Below, piece after piece: positions 42,301-50,202 of a stretch of DNA of 64,000 nucleotides. The DNA comes from Actinoplanes couchii. GTDB lineage: Bacteria; Actinomycetota; Actinomycetes; Mycobacteriales; Micromonosporaceae. The DNA lies in NCBI RefSeq assembly GCF_016862075.1, contig NZ_BOMG01000042.1, positions 62,001 to 126,000 of the forward strand. Direction: 5' to 3'. Below the pieces are notes generated by a model. The model was not told where the DNA came from. It worked only from the letters and a program-made list of their open reading frames with translations, and made no database searches. The position numbers and the translations under genes are program-made. Within the stretch, counting starts at the first letter, position 1. Each line of letters starts with the position of its first letter.

Positions 42301-42655
42301 CGACTTCCCGCTGGAGACGTCACCGCTGACCCGGACCCACCGCACCGATGCGAAACTGGCCGAGCGCTGGGACCTGGTCGCGTACGGGATGGAGCTCGGC
42401 ACCGCCTACTCGGAGCTGATCGACCCCACCGACCAGCGCGAACGCCTGACCGCCCAGTCGCTGAAAGCGGCCGCCGGCGACCCCGAGGCGATGCGTGTCG
42501 ACGAGGCGTTCCTGTCCGCCCTGGAGTACGCGATGCCACCCACCGGCGGCCTCGGCCTGGGCGTCGACCGGATCGTGATGCTGCTGACCGGCACCCCGAT
42601 CCGGGCCACCCTCGCCTTCCCGTTCCACCGCCCGGCGGTACATTGGCCCACGTGA
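39377..42655 (+). CDS. lysX: Bifunctional lysylphosphatidylglycerol synthetase / lysyl-tRNA synthetase
   Basis: A 1092-residue fusion. Residues 1-220 hold about six membrane helices. Then comes a GNAT-like LPG synthase domain (GWFATRRDKSVIFSPDGRA, DPIG, RADRTAENGLTEFLVAGLVE, ISLNFAMFRSVF). From about 610 an OB-fold (GVQVSVTGRIRALRDLGGVIF) and class II lysyl-tRNA synthetase core follow, with ELYLKRLCVAGMDRVFELNR, FRNEGADATHNPEFT and motif 3 GGLGLGVDRIVML. Such proteins make Lys-tRNA and pass lysine to phosphatidylglycerol, giving resistance to cationic peptides. The length is close to mycobacterial LysX. It is divergent from the pectin operon. GTG 39377 or GTG 39380 could be the start. Confidence 0.93.
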   Translation: MVNSRFAHWPGRVVTIAGIWVVLSFPFRGFGWTWWVDYGFGMLNVPAEPNLFIAAVLLLMGSALRRRLRAAFLLLLVYQVCATVLDAAVLVAGVVFWNDLSAADLDLSRTDVVLTGVATVLSTIVVILLWRSRRAFPARLGRGSWLWATSVLAAGLITAWSLAFALTMLFPDTLRGSGERVVWANRSALGLSPAGDNAGLNGHHGYHWVSVAASTVSALVLLVAVGLFLRSARAKQYLDTDAELHLRRLLLTDGEDDSLGWFATRRDKSVIFSPDGRAAVTYRVVASVSLASADPIGHQASWPAAIGAWRAEARRHGWFTAVLSASETGATAYVSAGLKALGIGDEAILDVAGFTLQPKTMRPVRRAVDRVRAAGYTCQVRRQAAIGADELAELDRVAATWRDGGTERGFSMALGRFGDAADGRSVVVTAHDDHGLVRGILTFVTWGVRGLSLDLMRADRTAENGLTEFLVAGLVEACPDLGVRRISLNFAMFRSVFSSADGVGAGPVIRVTDAVLGLASRFWQLESLYRANAKYLPAWVPRFLCFDSSLALSRAVYAAARAEGFLPSLLPPVPAPDAAFAEAVRAQEDQLLRPPRPERRLSQQQRARLEKRDRLVRDGVEPYPVAVARTTTLAAVRETHPGLPPDARTGVQVSVTGRIRALRDLGGVIFARLRDGDTDLQVMLTAATTPADVLRRWRRTVDLGDHVSVTGEVATSRRGELSILATDWAMAAKCLRPLPDEHAGFTDPEARVAQRHLDLLVNPEAMRVLRDRSTAVRALRDAFAVRGFTEVETPMLQTVHGGAAARPFVTHINAYDMELFLRIAPELYLKRLCVAGMDRVFELNRNFRNEGADATHNPEFTSLEAYQAYADYDTMRLLTRELILETATAVHGEPVAARPEGRVDLTEPWAVVTVHEAVSKATGASLTSDTPADRVREVCAAHGVHAPADASAGELVVELYDALVEKQTTYPTFYTDFPLETSPLTRTHRTDAKLAERWDLVAYGMELGTAYSELIDPTDQRERLTAQSLKAAAGDPEAMRVDEAFLSALEYAMPPTGGLGLGVDRIVMLLTGTPIRATLAFPFHRPAVHWPT

Positions 42656-42674
42656 GCGACCGGCAGGGGCCCTC

Positions 42675-43661
42675 GTGAGTGACCGGCAGGCCCGCAAACA
42701 GGCGGTCACGCAGGCGGACGTGGCACGGCACGCGGGTGTGAGTGGCGCCGTGGTCAGTTACGTGGTGCACGGCGGCCCGCGCCCGGTCGCTGCGGAGACC
42801 GCGCTGCGGGTCCGGGCGTCGATCGAGGCGCTCGGGTACCGGCCGAACGCGAGCGCCGCCGCCCTGCGTACCGGATCGTCGAAGTTGCTCGGTCTCGTCG
42901 TGCCGGACATCGGCAACACGCTCTGGGCCGACCTGACCGTCGCCGCCGGGCGCTGCGCCGCCGACCGGGGCTACGACCTGATCACCGCCAGCAGCGAGGG
43001 CAGCGCCACGATCGAGCGACAGCACCTGCAGAGCCTCGCCGGGCGGCAGGTCGAGGGCCTGCTGGTGACCGTGGTCGACATGGTCGATCCGGACGTCGCC
43101 GGCATCACCGGCACCGGGATCCCGACGGTGCTGCTCAACGTCTTCTCCGACGCGCCGGGTGTCAGCAGCATCGGGGTGGACGCCCGGCGCGGGGCCGCAG
43201 ACGGGGTCACCCATCTGCTGGGGCACGGCTACCGGGACGTCGGGCTGATCATCCACCCCGACGAGACCGTCGAGCTGCGGGAACAGGGCTGGGAGCAGGC
43301 GCTCGGGTCGCGCGGGCCGATCGAGCGGGGGCCGTCCACCCGGCAGGGCGGATACGAAGCCGCGCTGCGCCTGTTCGGCCGCCCGGATCGGCCGCGGTCG
43401 GTCTTCGTCAGTTCGGACATGCAGGCGATCGGGTGTCTGCGCGCCCTGTGGGAGCTGGGGTTGCGGGTGCCGGAGGACGTCGCGGTCGTCTCGTTCGACG
43501 GGGCCGCCGACTCGGCCTTCACCACGCCGCCGTTGACCGTCGTACGCCAACCGGTGGGGTTGATGGCTCGTCAGGCCGTCGACCTGGTGCTGGACGGGGG
43601 ACCGGCGCGCCGCATCGTGGAACCGGCGACGCTGACCGTCCGGAAATCGTGCGGCTGCTGA
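42675..43661 (+). CDS. LacI-family transcriptional regulator
   Basis: A 328-residue LacI/GalR protein: HTH VTQADVARHAGVSGAVVSYVVHGG, hinge ASAAALRTGSSKLLGLVVPDI, then a periplasmic-binding-like sensor domain ending in VAVVSFDGAADSAFTTPPLTVV. The residues after the hinge and the PSTRQGGYEA motif are standard for sugar-binding repressors. It lies 20 bases after lysX. The leader and first codons share a near-exact duplication (GTGAGYGACCGGCAGG at 42652 and 42675). Candidate targets are the pectin operon (palindrome at 39283) and the adjacent efflux gene. Confidence 0.92.
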   Translation: MSDRQARKQAVTQADVARHAGVSGAVVSYVVHGGPRPVAAETALRVRASIEALGYRPNASAAALRTGSSKLLGLVVPDIGNTLWADLTVAAGRCAADRGYDLITASSEGSATIERQHLQSLAGRQVEGLLVTVVDMVDPDVAGITGTGIPTVLLNVFSDAPGVSSIGVDARRGAADGVTHLLGHGYRDVGLIIHPDETVELREQGWEQALGSRGPIERGPSTRQGGYEAALRLFGRPDRPRSVFVSSDMQAIGCLRALWELGLRVPEDVAVVSFDGAADSAFTTPPLTVVRQPVGLMARQAVDLVLDGGPARRIVEPATLTVRKSCGC

Positions 43662-43680
43662 GGGTTCCCAGGCCCGTTGT

Positions 43681-43693
43681 CTATACGTATAGT
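43681..43693 (+). promoter_or_regulatory. Palindrome and -10 element before the MFS gene
   Basis: CTATACGTATAG at 43681-43692 is a perfect 12-bp palindrome. TATAGT at 43688-43693 is a good -10 hexamer, placed so that transcription would start at or next to the GTG at 43702, implying a leaderless transcript. No convincing -35 is present. The repressor is unknown. Confidence 0.5.
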
Positions 43694-43701
43694 TCCGGCT
43701 C

Positions 43702-44898
43702 GTGATCCGCACCGTTCTCCGCACCCCGCTGTACCGCGGCGTGACGATCGCCCTGTTCCTGTCCGGGGTGGGGTTCTCCGCGCCCGCCCCGCTGATGTCG
43801 CTGTTCCTGGTCGACGAACTGGGCGCGTCCCTGTCCACGGCCGGGCTGTTCGCGCTGACCAACCTGACCGCGCCGTTGGCCGGATACCTGATCGGCGCGC
43901 GTTCCGACCGGGTCGGCGACCGGCTCGGGCTCTTCCGGCTGTGCGCGGTTCTCGGGTGCGCGGGCTGGGTGGCGATCGCCTTCGCCGGGCAGCTGTGGGT
44001 GCCGGTCGTGGTCAACACCGTCGTGCTGTGCTTCGCCGGGGCCGCCACGTCCCAGCTGTTCGCCGCCGTCCAGGACCGGCCGGTGCCCGGCATCGACGGG
44101 GTGATCGCGATCCTCCGGATCGCCCTGGTCGGCGGCTGGGTCGTCGGACCGGTCCTGGGCTCGCTGCTGGCCGCCTGGACCGACGTGCGAACCATGTTCC
44201 TGGCCACCGCGGTCTGCCTGCTCGCCCAGATCGTGCCGCTGGGCCGGCAACGCTCGACCGCGGTCACCCACGACGTGTCGGCGCCGTCCACGGCACCCGG
44301 GCTCCGGCAGATGCTCCCGCTGATCGTCTTCACCACCCTTTCGGTCCTGGTGTACGCCGGGGACACGGTCAAGTTCGCCTACCTGCCGGTCTACATGAAC
44401 CGTGACCTGCACCTGTCCTCCGGCCTCAGCGGCGCGATCATCGGCGCCCAGCCGCTGACCGAGATCCTGGTGATCCCGATCGCGATCGCCGCGGCCCGCC
44501 GATTCGGCGCGATGCGCGTCCTGACGGCGAGCTGCGTCCTGGCCGTGGCCGGCACGTTCTGCCTGGCCGTCGGCACCACCGCCGCGACCCTGTTCGCCGG
44601 CCAGATCCTGATCGGATTCCTGTGGGGCACGTTCGGCGGCCTGGGCATCATCGTCGCCCAGCGCCTGCTCCCGTCCGCGATAGCCACCGCGTCCGCGGTC
44701 TTCATCAGCGCCGAACCGGTGAGCGCCGCCGTCGGCGGCCTGGCCGGCGGCCTCGGCGTGAACGGCCTGGGCCTCCCCGGCGTCTTCCTGATCCCCACCG
44801 CCCTGGCCGCGGTCGCCGCCCTCGGCCTGGCCTGGATGACCCGCCGCTACCCGTCGCCCGCCCCCGCCCGGCCCGCCGCCCTTCCCGCCGCCCGGTGA
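43702..44898 (+). CDS. MFS transporter of the sugar-efflux (SetA-like) type
   Basis: A 398-residue protein with about twelve hydrophobic helices. The early GVGFSAPAPLMSLFLVDELGAS and the loop SDRVGDRLGLFRL correspond to the motif A region of sugar efflux MFS proteins (SetA/B/C-like). It lies 40 bases after the LacI gene, which supports a carbohydrate-linked role such as export of sugars or analogues. There is no Shine-Dalgarno sequence before the GTG; a leaderless transcript is suggested. The substrate is not assigned. Confidence 0.82.
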   Translation: MIRTVLRTPLYRGVTIALFLSGVGFSAPAPLMSLFLVDELGASLSTAGLFALTNLTAPLAGYLIGARSDRVGDRLGLFRLCAVLGCAGWVAIAFAGQLWVPVVVNTVVLCFAGAATSQLFAAVQDRPVPGIDGVIAILRIALVGGWVVGPVLGSLLAAWTDVRTMFLATAVCLLAQIVPLGRQRSTAVTHDVSAPSTAPGLRQMLPLIVFTTLSVLVYAGDTVKFAYLPVYMNRDLHLSSGLSGAIIGAQPLTEILVIPIAIAAARRFGAMRVLTASCVLAVAGTFCLAVGTTAATLFAGQILIGFLWGTFGGLGIIVAQRLLPSAIATASAVFISAEPVSAAVGGLAGGLGVNGLGLPGVFLIPTALAAVAALGLAWMTRRYPSPAPARPAALPAAR

Positions 44899-44901
44899 AC
44901 C

Positions 44902-45027
44902 TCAGTAGGGCAGCCGGATGCTCCGTCCGGCGAGCGTCGCCTCGTAGAACCGCAGCATCCGCGCCATGTCCGCGACCGCACCGTCATAGATGATCACACC
45001 CTTCGCCGTTGCGGTGGCGATGTCTTC
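44902..45027 (-). pseudogene. C-terminal fragment of a Gfo/Idh/MocA-like oxidoreductase
   Basis: About 41 in-frame residues before a stop (AVADMARMLRFYEATLAGRSIRLPY at the end, preceded by EDIATATAKGVIIYDG) look like the tail of a Gfo/Idh/MocA-type dehydrogenase, without any N-terminal NAD domain nearby. It overlaps the end of the GDSL gene in another frame, so the junction marks a deletion or insertion boundary. The family call is moderate; that it is a fragment is clear. Confidence 0.45.
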
Positions 45028-45719
45028 GAAGGGTCCGAGCGCTGCACGGTGGGCCCCTCTCGGCGGAGCCAGCTGTCCCAGTGCGGGGCGATCAGGGCGG
45101 TGATCTCCGCGTAGCCGGCGGCACCTGGATGCGCGCCGTCGCCGGTGCGAATCTCGTCCATCCACGTCCCGTTGCTCCTCAGGGCGGGGTACACGGGCAC
45201 ATAAGGAACGCCTGCCTCCTGGCAGACTCGCGTGAACCGTTCGTCGAGCGCCGCCGTGCGCAGGTTCCGGGCGTGGTCGCCGACGGGCGGCGGGCCGACC
45301 ATCAAGACACGCCAGCGGCGCCGGGCGGCCTGGCCGAGGATGGCACCGAGGTTGGCCGTGGACTGCCCGGGGCCCACCCGTGGGGCGCCGTTCTCGACGG
45401 TGGTGTCGTTGACGCCGAAGGACAACACCAGCCGGTGATCGCTGCCATCGCGCAGGCGCTGGTCGCATTCCGGCAGCCAGCGGTCTCGGATGTCGTCGGA
45501 GGTCTGGCGCCGGACGCCGAGGTTGTAGGCGGTCACCGGGTGACTCCGGGCGGCCAGCCGCCCCGTCCACCCGAGACAGGCCGGATCACCGACCCCGGCC
45601 ACGAACGAGTCGCCGACAAAACGGATCCGCAGGTCCCGGCCCACCGCAGGATCGTAGATCAGGGCGACTTCCGCGAACCCACCCGCTGGGGGATCGGCGC
45701 AGCTGCTCCCAGTCATCAT
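44994..45719 (-). CDS. SGNH/GDSL-family hydrolase
   Basis: A 241-residue protein: IRFVGDSFVAGVGDP (Ser block), NLGVRRQTSDDI, LSFGVNDTTVENG (Asn block) and TGDGAHPGAAGYAEI (Asp-His). No signal peptide is apparent from ATG 45719, so it may be cytoplasmic. A later GTG (about 45643) could be the true start, as neither has a good Shine-Dalgarno sequence. The last 15 or so residues (after TVQRSD) are an out-of-frame reading of the adjacent dehydrogenase fragment. The original C-terminus may therefore have been replaced. Substrate unknown. Confidence 0.72.
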   Translation of the reverse strand: MMTGSSCADPPAGGFAEVALIYDPAVGRDLRIRFVGDSFVAGVGDPACLGWTGRLAARSHPVTAYNLGVRRQTSDDIRDRWLPECDQRLRDGSDHRLVLSFGVNDTTVENGAPRVGPGQSTANLGAILGQAARRRWRVLMVGPPPVGDHARNLRTAALDERFTRVCQEAGVPYVPVYPALRSNGTWMDEIRTGDGAHPGAAGYAEITALIAPHWDSWLRREGPTVQRSDPSKTSPPQRRRV

Positions 45720-45845
45720 TCGTCCAGACGGTTGATTGCAGGCCGGTACCGGTCGGCGCGGGGCACGACGTTGGGAACGGGCCGCTGAGATGAGCCGGCC
45801 AGGATCAGGTGGTTCGCGGCATCGAGGCCCGGTTCCGGTCGATGA

Positions 45846-46470
45846 TCATCGCGTGGGTCTCCAGCGGGCGTCGTCCTGGTCACCGGGCGGTTCGGTCACG
45901 GCTGCGTCGGTGACTCGGGTGAACCGGGGGATGCGGTCCAGCGGGGTGCAGGTCGTGATCCGGGTGGGGCCGGTGTGGACCGTGCCGTCGTCGGCTTGCC
46001 ACTGGCCCTTCGGCAGGTGCACGTCGCGGTGGGTGGCGGCCTTTTCGGTCACCGGGGCGACGATCAGGTTCGGGCCGAGGAAGTACTGGTCGGTGACGTC
46101 GTCGAGGCCGGGTGCGTGGAAGGCCATCGGCCGGACCACCGCTTCGCCGGTGAGTGCCGCCTCGTCCACGAGGGACAGGATCAACGGCAGGTTTTCGGTA
46201 CGGACGTCGAGGGCGCTGTGGACCGCCGCCAGATGACGGGCATCGAGGACCCGGGCCGGTGGGAGGGAGAACTGCATCATCGGGCTGAGGGCCGCGATCT
46301 GCGCGTACCGGACGAAGAACTCCTGGTCGACGCCCTGCTGCCCGCCGACCGCGCCGATCTCCCCGCCGCCGATCATGTCGGGGCAGGTCCAGGCGTGGCC
46401 GATCATGCCGTGGGCCAGCATCTCCGGGACCAGCGAGCCGATGCCGTCGGCGCCCCAGTGCGGTGGCGAC
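45846..46470 (-). pseudogene. C-terminal fragment of a GH31 glycosidase
   Basis: From about HWGADGIGSLVPEMLAHG through TCPDMIGGGE, EFFVRYAQIAALSPMMQFS and VVRPMAFHAPGLDDVTDQYFLGPNLIVAPV, the minus-strand frame is a clear family 31 alpha-glucosidase/xylosidase-type C-terminal half: the acid/base region and the domain after the barrel. The N-terminal half and nucleophile region are absent, and no start lies at the homology boundary (about 46470). It is therefore a 5'-truncated remnant. It sits among other remnants between the SGNH hydrolase and the EAL gene. Confidence 0.75.
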
Positions 46471-46588
46471 AGGTCGCCGGCCTGGCGCTGAGCACGCTCG
46501 TCGAACGGATCGAGGAGCTGACCGGGCCGCCGCTGACGAGGCTGATCGAGCCGGTGGGCGTGGTGCGCCGGGCGACGACCGCCGGCTT

Positions 46589-47767
46589 TCAGGCGGCCAG
46601 CATCACCCGGGCCACCTCGGCGACGGCCGGTAGCTGATCCAGGTGCCGGATCTCCAGCTCCGGCCGGGTCCGCACACACATGCCGAAGCCGTAGCCGGCG
46701 CCCAGCAGCACCACCGCGAACTCGTCCGGGAACGGCCTGTCCCGGATGTAGACCGACCGGGCCCGGCCGAGCAGGTCGTGCAGGGACACCGGGAGTTCGG
46801 GGCAGGTGCCGGCCGGTTCCACCGCGAAGACGATGACGTCGGGATCGCGGGCGAGCATCCCGTGCAGCCGGTCCAGCGCGGTGGCGATCGACATGCTGTC
46901 CGCGGCGAAGGTGGGCCCGCTCGTCGCGGTCGCCGTGAACGGTGAGCCGGGCCGTTCGTGGAACGTCGACGGCGGCGCCGGGAGCACCGCGGCGGCCTCC
47001 GGGTCGTACCGATGGCCCGGTCCGTCGATCGGTCCCGGCCGGGCGAAGTGCCAGCCCTGACCCCAGTGCGCGCCGAGGTCCCGGGCGACCGCCAGATCGG
47101 CGGCCGTCTCGATGCCCTCGGCGATGATCCGCGCCCCGGTCCGGGCCGCCTGCGCGCGGACCACCGCGCTCACCCGGGCGGTCGCGGCCGACGCCGGATC
47201 CCGGATCAGGCTCAGATCCAGCTTGATCACTTCCGGTTCCAGGATCGGCAGGAACGCCAGCGACATCGGGTCCACGCCGACGTCGTCCAGGGCGACCGCG
47301 TGCCCGAACGCCCGGGTCAGCCCGGCCAGCCGCAGCATGCTGCCGGGCACCGTCGGCAGGGCCCGCTCGGTGAACTCCAGGACCTCCCGGAACGGCAGGC
47401 CGGCCACCACGAGTTCGGCGATCCGGGTGGAGATCGGCTGGTCGACGACGGCGGGTTCGGCGTTGACGAACAGCATCGGCGGCTGTACCGCGGCGTCGAC
47501 GGCGACCTCCAGGGCCCGTTCGGCGCAGAGCTGGTCGAGGTCACCGAGGCGGCCGGCCGCGCGGGCGGCGTCGAACAGCCGGTCCGGGAACTCCAGCGCC
47601 GTCCCGGCCGGGCCGCGGGCCAGCGCCTCCAGCCCGACCACACCACCACCGGCCAGGTCGACGATCGGCTGGAACACCGGTCGCACCAGCCGGCCGGTGA
47701 TCACGTCACCGACCGTCATCTGCGCCGCCCGTCGCGGACTCGTCACCTCGGTCATCGCCGTGTCCAT
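46589..47767 (-). CDS. EAL-domain protein with C-terminal DICT-like sensor
   Basis: A 392-residue cytoplasmic protein. The EAL phosphodiesterase fold begins at RPVFQPIVDLAGGGVVGLEALARG. The metal-binding set appears as EAL, FVNAEP, LEFTER, VALDDVG (DD pair), IKLDLSLI and AEGIET. The family's catalytic residues look present, so hydrolysis of cyclic di-GMP is plausible, although loop 6 is shortened. The last 120 residues (SMSIATALDRLHGMLARDP ... YIRDRPFPDEFAVVLLGAG) fit a DICT sensor domain, commonly found with such regulators. ATG 47767 or 47755 could start it. It is divergent from the secreted protein gene. Confidence 0.82.
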   Translation of the reverse strand: MDTAMTEVTSPRRAAQMTVGDVITGRLVRPVFQPIVDLAGGGVVGLEALARGPAGTALEFPDRLFDAARAAGRLGDLDQLCAERALEVAVDAAVQPPMLFVNAEPAVVDQPISTRIAELVVAGLPFREVLEFTERALPTVPGSMLRLAGLTRAFGHAVALDDVGVDPMSLAFLPILEPEVIKLDLSLIRDPASAATARVSAVVRAQAARTGARIIAEGIETAADLAVARDLGAHWGQGWHFARPGPIDGPGHRYDPEAAAVLPAPPSTFHERPGSPFTATATSGPTFAADSMSIATALDRLHGMLARDPDVIVFAVEPAGTCPELPVSLHDLLGRARSVYIRDRPFPDEFAVVLLGAGYGFGMCVRTRPELEIRHLDQLPAVAEVARVMLAA

Positions 47768-47796
47768 CGGCCCCGGGCCCGCCCAACTGAGGCCTC

Positions 47797-47822
47797 TTAG
47801 GGTCGTCTTAACCTTGCCCTAA
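47797..47822. promoter_or_regulatory. Inverted repeat in the divergent EAL/secreted-protein promoter region
   Basis: TTAGGG (47797-47802) and CCCTAA (47817-47822) form an inverted repeat with a 14-base spacer, immediately followed by two ACCGGT-like copies (47822-47838). It lies within the 90-base divergent intergenic region and could be an operator serving both genes. Confidence 0.4.
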
Positions 47823-47857
47823 CCGGTCGTTACCGGTCAGGCGGCGATAGTTCCGGC

Positions 47858-48901
47858 ATGCGATCACTGCGCTCCACGAGCCTGACGGCGCTGGCCGTCC
47901 TCTCCGTCGCCGTCCCCCTGGCCGCGATCACCGCGCCGACCGCCGCCGTCGCGGCCAGCTCCAAGTTCTGCGACGGGGGCAGTTACACCGTGCTGGGCAA
48001 GACCGGCACCAAGGACCGGTTCCGCGGCACCGTCGCCGCCCCGGCCGGACGGTTCACCGTGCAGGGCAAGTACACCCGGTTCGACATCGACCCGGCCACC
48101 TTCGCGATTTACGACTACACGTTCACCGGCGCCGCCAACGTCGGCGACATGACCGGGCGCAAACCCACCCCGGTCTACACGAGCAAGGTGCCGGACCACC
48201 GCGGGCTGGCCCTGACCAGCGCCATCAGCCTGGAGCTGCGGGACGAGGGCTTGACGGTCTCGCGTACCGGCGCCAATGGGTTGAGCATGAAGATCCAGGC
48301 CAAGGACTGCGCCCAGGGCGGGATCTTCCAGATGGAGCCGTCGCGGGGTGACGGCACCCGCACGCGGATCGTGCACACCCTGGCCGATTCCACGTTCTAC
48401 TACGACAATCCGCGGTTCCGGGCCCGGCTCGGCGCGTGGCTCGGCTCGGAGTGCACCAGCGAACAGACCGGACCGGCAGGCACTTTCTGCGTACGGGTGA
48501 GCCCCCGCGTCAACATCGGCAGCGACGTGGCCCCCGCGCTGGTGCTGCGGGACAGCGCTCAGGTCGCCACCCGCATCCCGCAGGCGTCGTGCGGCCCCGA
48601 CTTCACCAACACGCTCGGCCTCTCCGAGACCAGGGACCACTGCGGCGCGACGAGCATCTGGGACGTGGCCAGTGGTGGCCGGATGGGCATGGTCACCGGC
48701 GAGGACGCCACCGAGGTCGCCAACCCGCCCACCAACTGCACGAACGACTGCCAGGCCGAGAACGGCGTCAACGGCCGGCTGGCCACGCTCGGCTTCCCGG
48801 CGGTCGTCGACCCGGCCGTGAAGCTCACCCCGCGCACCTCCACCGACGGCCTGACCGCGCCGCTCACCGTACCCTTCACCGCTCCCTTCACCGCTCCCTG
48901 A
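47858..48901 (+). CDS. Secreted protein of unknown function
   Basis: A 347-residue exported protein: signal peptide (STSLTALAVLSVAVPLAAITAPTAAVAA) and a mature part with several paired cysteines (KFCDGG, AKDCAQ, GSECTSEQ, TFCVRV, ASCGPDF, DHCGAT, NCTNDC), suggesting disulfide stabilisation. Motifs such as RFDIDPATFAIYDYTFTGA and DNPRFRARLGAWLGSEC resemble a conserved secreted actinobacterial family, but I cannot assign a function. The C-terminus repeats TAPFTAPFTAP. It is divergent from the EAL gene and upstream of cytidine deaminase. Confidence 0.7.
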   Translation: MRSLRSTSLTALAVLSVAVPLAAITAPTAAVAASSKFCDGGSYTVLGKTGTKDRFRGTVAAPAGRFTVQGKYTRFDIDPATFAIYDYTFTGAANVGDMTGRKPTPVYTSKVPDHRGLALTSAISLELRDEGLTVSRTGANGLSMKIQAKDCAQGGIFQMEPSRGDGTRTRIVHTLADSTFYYDNPRFRARLGAWLGSECTSEQTGPAGTFCVRVSPRVNIGSDVAPALVLRDSAQVATRIPQASCGPDFTNTLGLSETRDHCGATSIWDVASGGRMGMVTGEDATEVANPPTNCTNDCQAENGVNGRLATLGFPAVVDPAVKLTPRTSTDGLTAPLTVPFTAPFTAP

Positions 48902-48939
48902 TGATCATTCTCGGTCCGGATGCGGGATAATCACTTCCT

Positions 48940-49350
48940 GTGATCACCGAAGAACAGTGGCAGGACCTGCGGGCTCGCGCCCGGGAGGCGATGACCAAGG
49001 CGTACGCCCCGTACTCGAAGTTTCCGGTCGGGGTCGCCGCCCTGGTCGACGACGGCCGGATCGTCATCGGGGCCAACGTCGAGAACGCGTCGTACGGGCT
49101 GGGCCTCTGCGCCGAATGCAGCCTCGTCTCCGCCCTGATGATGTCCGGCGGCGGCAAGCTCGTCGCGTTCGCCTGCGTGGACGGTGACGGCAACGCGCTG
49201 ATGCCGTGCGGGCGCTGCCGGCAGCTGCTCTACGAACACTCCGCCGAGGGCATGCTGCTCGACACGGTCAGCGGCATCCGGACCATCGACGAGGTGCTGC
49301 CGGACGCCTTCGGGCCCCGGACGCTGCGGGACTACCAGGACAGTCACTGA
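48940..49350 (+). CDS. cdd: Cytidine deaminase
   Basis: A 136-residue enzyme deaminating cytidine and deoxycytidine in pyrimidine salvage. The zinc site is complete: NVENASYGLGLCAECS (Cys and the catalytic Glu) and MPCGRCRQLL (two Cys). KAYAPYSKFPVGVAAL is the substrate-binding motif. The length matches the tetrameric form. The GTG start is preceded by GATAAT (48926-48931), which would put the transcript start within a few bases of the codon, so the message is nearly leaderless. A long hairpin terminator follows. Confidence 0.95.
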   Translation: MITEEQWQDLRARAREAMTKAYAPYSKFPVGVAALVDDGRIVIGANVENASYGLGLCAECSLVSALMMSGGGKLVAFACVDGDGNALMPCGRCRQLLYEHSAEGMLLDTVSGIRTIDEVLPDAFGPRTLRDYQDSH

Positions 49351-49353
49351 AAG

Positions 49354-49398
49354 CCGGGGTGCGGCCTTTTACCGGGGCCGCACCCCGGTTCCCTTTTA
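49354..49398. terminator. Bidirectional hairpin between cdd and the SDR gene
   Basis: CCGGGGTGCGGCC (49354-49366) pairs perfectly with 49376-49388, with a nine-base loop and TTCCCTTTT after it on the plus strand. It lies between two convergent genes, so it probably ends both. Confidence 0.9.
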
Positions 49399-50139
49399 AA
49401 TCGTGAACCCGCCGTCCACGTTGATCGTCGCGCCGGTGAGGTAGGCGCCGTCCGGGCCGGCCAGGAACGCCACAGTGGCCGCCACGTCGGACGGGGCCGC
49501 GAAGTGCCCGAGGGCGGTGAACGACCGGATCGTGCCGGCGTTCGGCCCGTCGGCCGGGTTGGACGCGGTGTCGGTCGGGCCCGGGTTGACCAGGTTCACC
49601 GTGATCGCACGGCCGCCGAGTTCCCGGCCCAGTGCCTTGGTCAGTCCGGTCAGGGCGGTCTTGCTCATCGCGTACAGCGAAAAGCCCGGAAAGACCGCCC
49701 GCTCGGCCACGTTGCTGCCGATGTTGATGATCCGCCCACCGGCCGGCATGTGGGCGACCGCGGCCTGCGAGGCCAGGAAGGGCGCTCGGACGTTGACCGC
49801 GACGGACTGCTCGAAGTCGTCGGGCGTCAGGTCCTCGAGCGGGCCGATCAGGAAGCTGCCGGCGTTGTTGACCAGGATGTCCAGCCGCCCCAGCGTTGCG
49901 GCGGCCTGCTCGACGGCGGCCACCACGGCCGCCGGATCGGCGCTGTCGGCCCGGACGGCGACGGCCCGCCGCCCGGCCGCCTTGATCCGGTCCACGATGT
50001 CGTCGGCGCTCTTCTGGTCCTGCTGGTAGGTGAGGGTGACGTCGGCGCCCTGTTCGGCCAGGCGCAGCGCCACGGCGGCCCCGATGCCGCGACTGCCGCC
50101 GGTGACCAGGGCCGCTTTCCCGTCGAGTGTGTTGTCCAT
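49396..50139 (-). CDS. SDR family oxidoreductase (3-oxoacyl-ACP reductase-like)
   Basis: A 247-residue classical short-chain dehydrogenase: TGGSRGIGAAVA (NADP-binding), NNAGSF, IINIGSN with the catalytic Ser, YAMSK (Tyr and Lys) and VNPGPTDTASNP. The C-terminus ends in INVDGG, typical of FabG-like reductases acting on varied carbonyls. The ATG 50139 lies 100 bases from the divergent MFS gene, with two TetR-type operators between. The pair is a common TetR-controlled arrangement, but no TetR gene is adjacent. Confidence 0.92.
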   Translation of the reverse strand: MDNTLDGKAALVTGGSRGIGAAVALRLAEQGADVTLTYQQDQKSADDIVDRIKAAGRRAVAVRADSADPAAVVAAVEQAAATLGRLDILVNNAGSFLIGPLEDLTPDDFEQSVAVNVRAPFLASQAAVAHMPAGGRIINIGSNVAERAVFPGFSLYAMSKTALTGLTKALGRELGGRAITVNLVNPGPTDTASNPADGPNAGTIRSFTALGHFAAPSDVAATVAFLAGPDGAYLTGATINVDGGFTI

Positions 50140-50202
50140 GGGTTCGATCCTGATACTTGACGCCGCAACTTTCTGGCGGCTATCGGACCTGGCGTTCCGC
50201 AG

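Noticed and set aside
46500-46637. Plus-strand frame with LVERIEELTGPPLTRLIEP near the EAL gene end
   Set aside because: It looks somewhat protein-like but has no start, no family match I recognise, and overlaps the end of the intact EAL gene.
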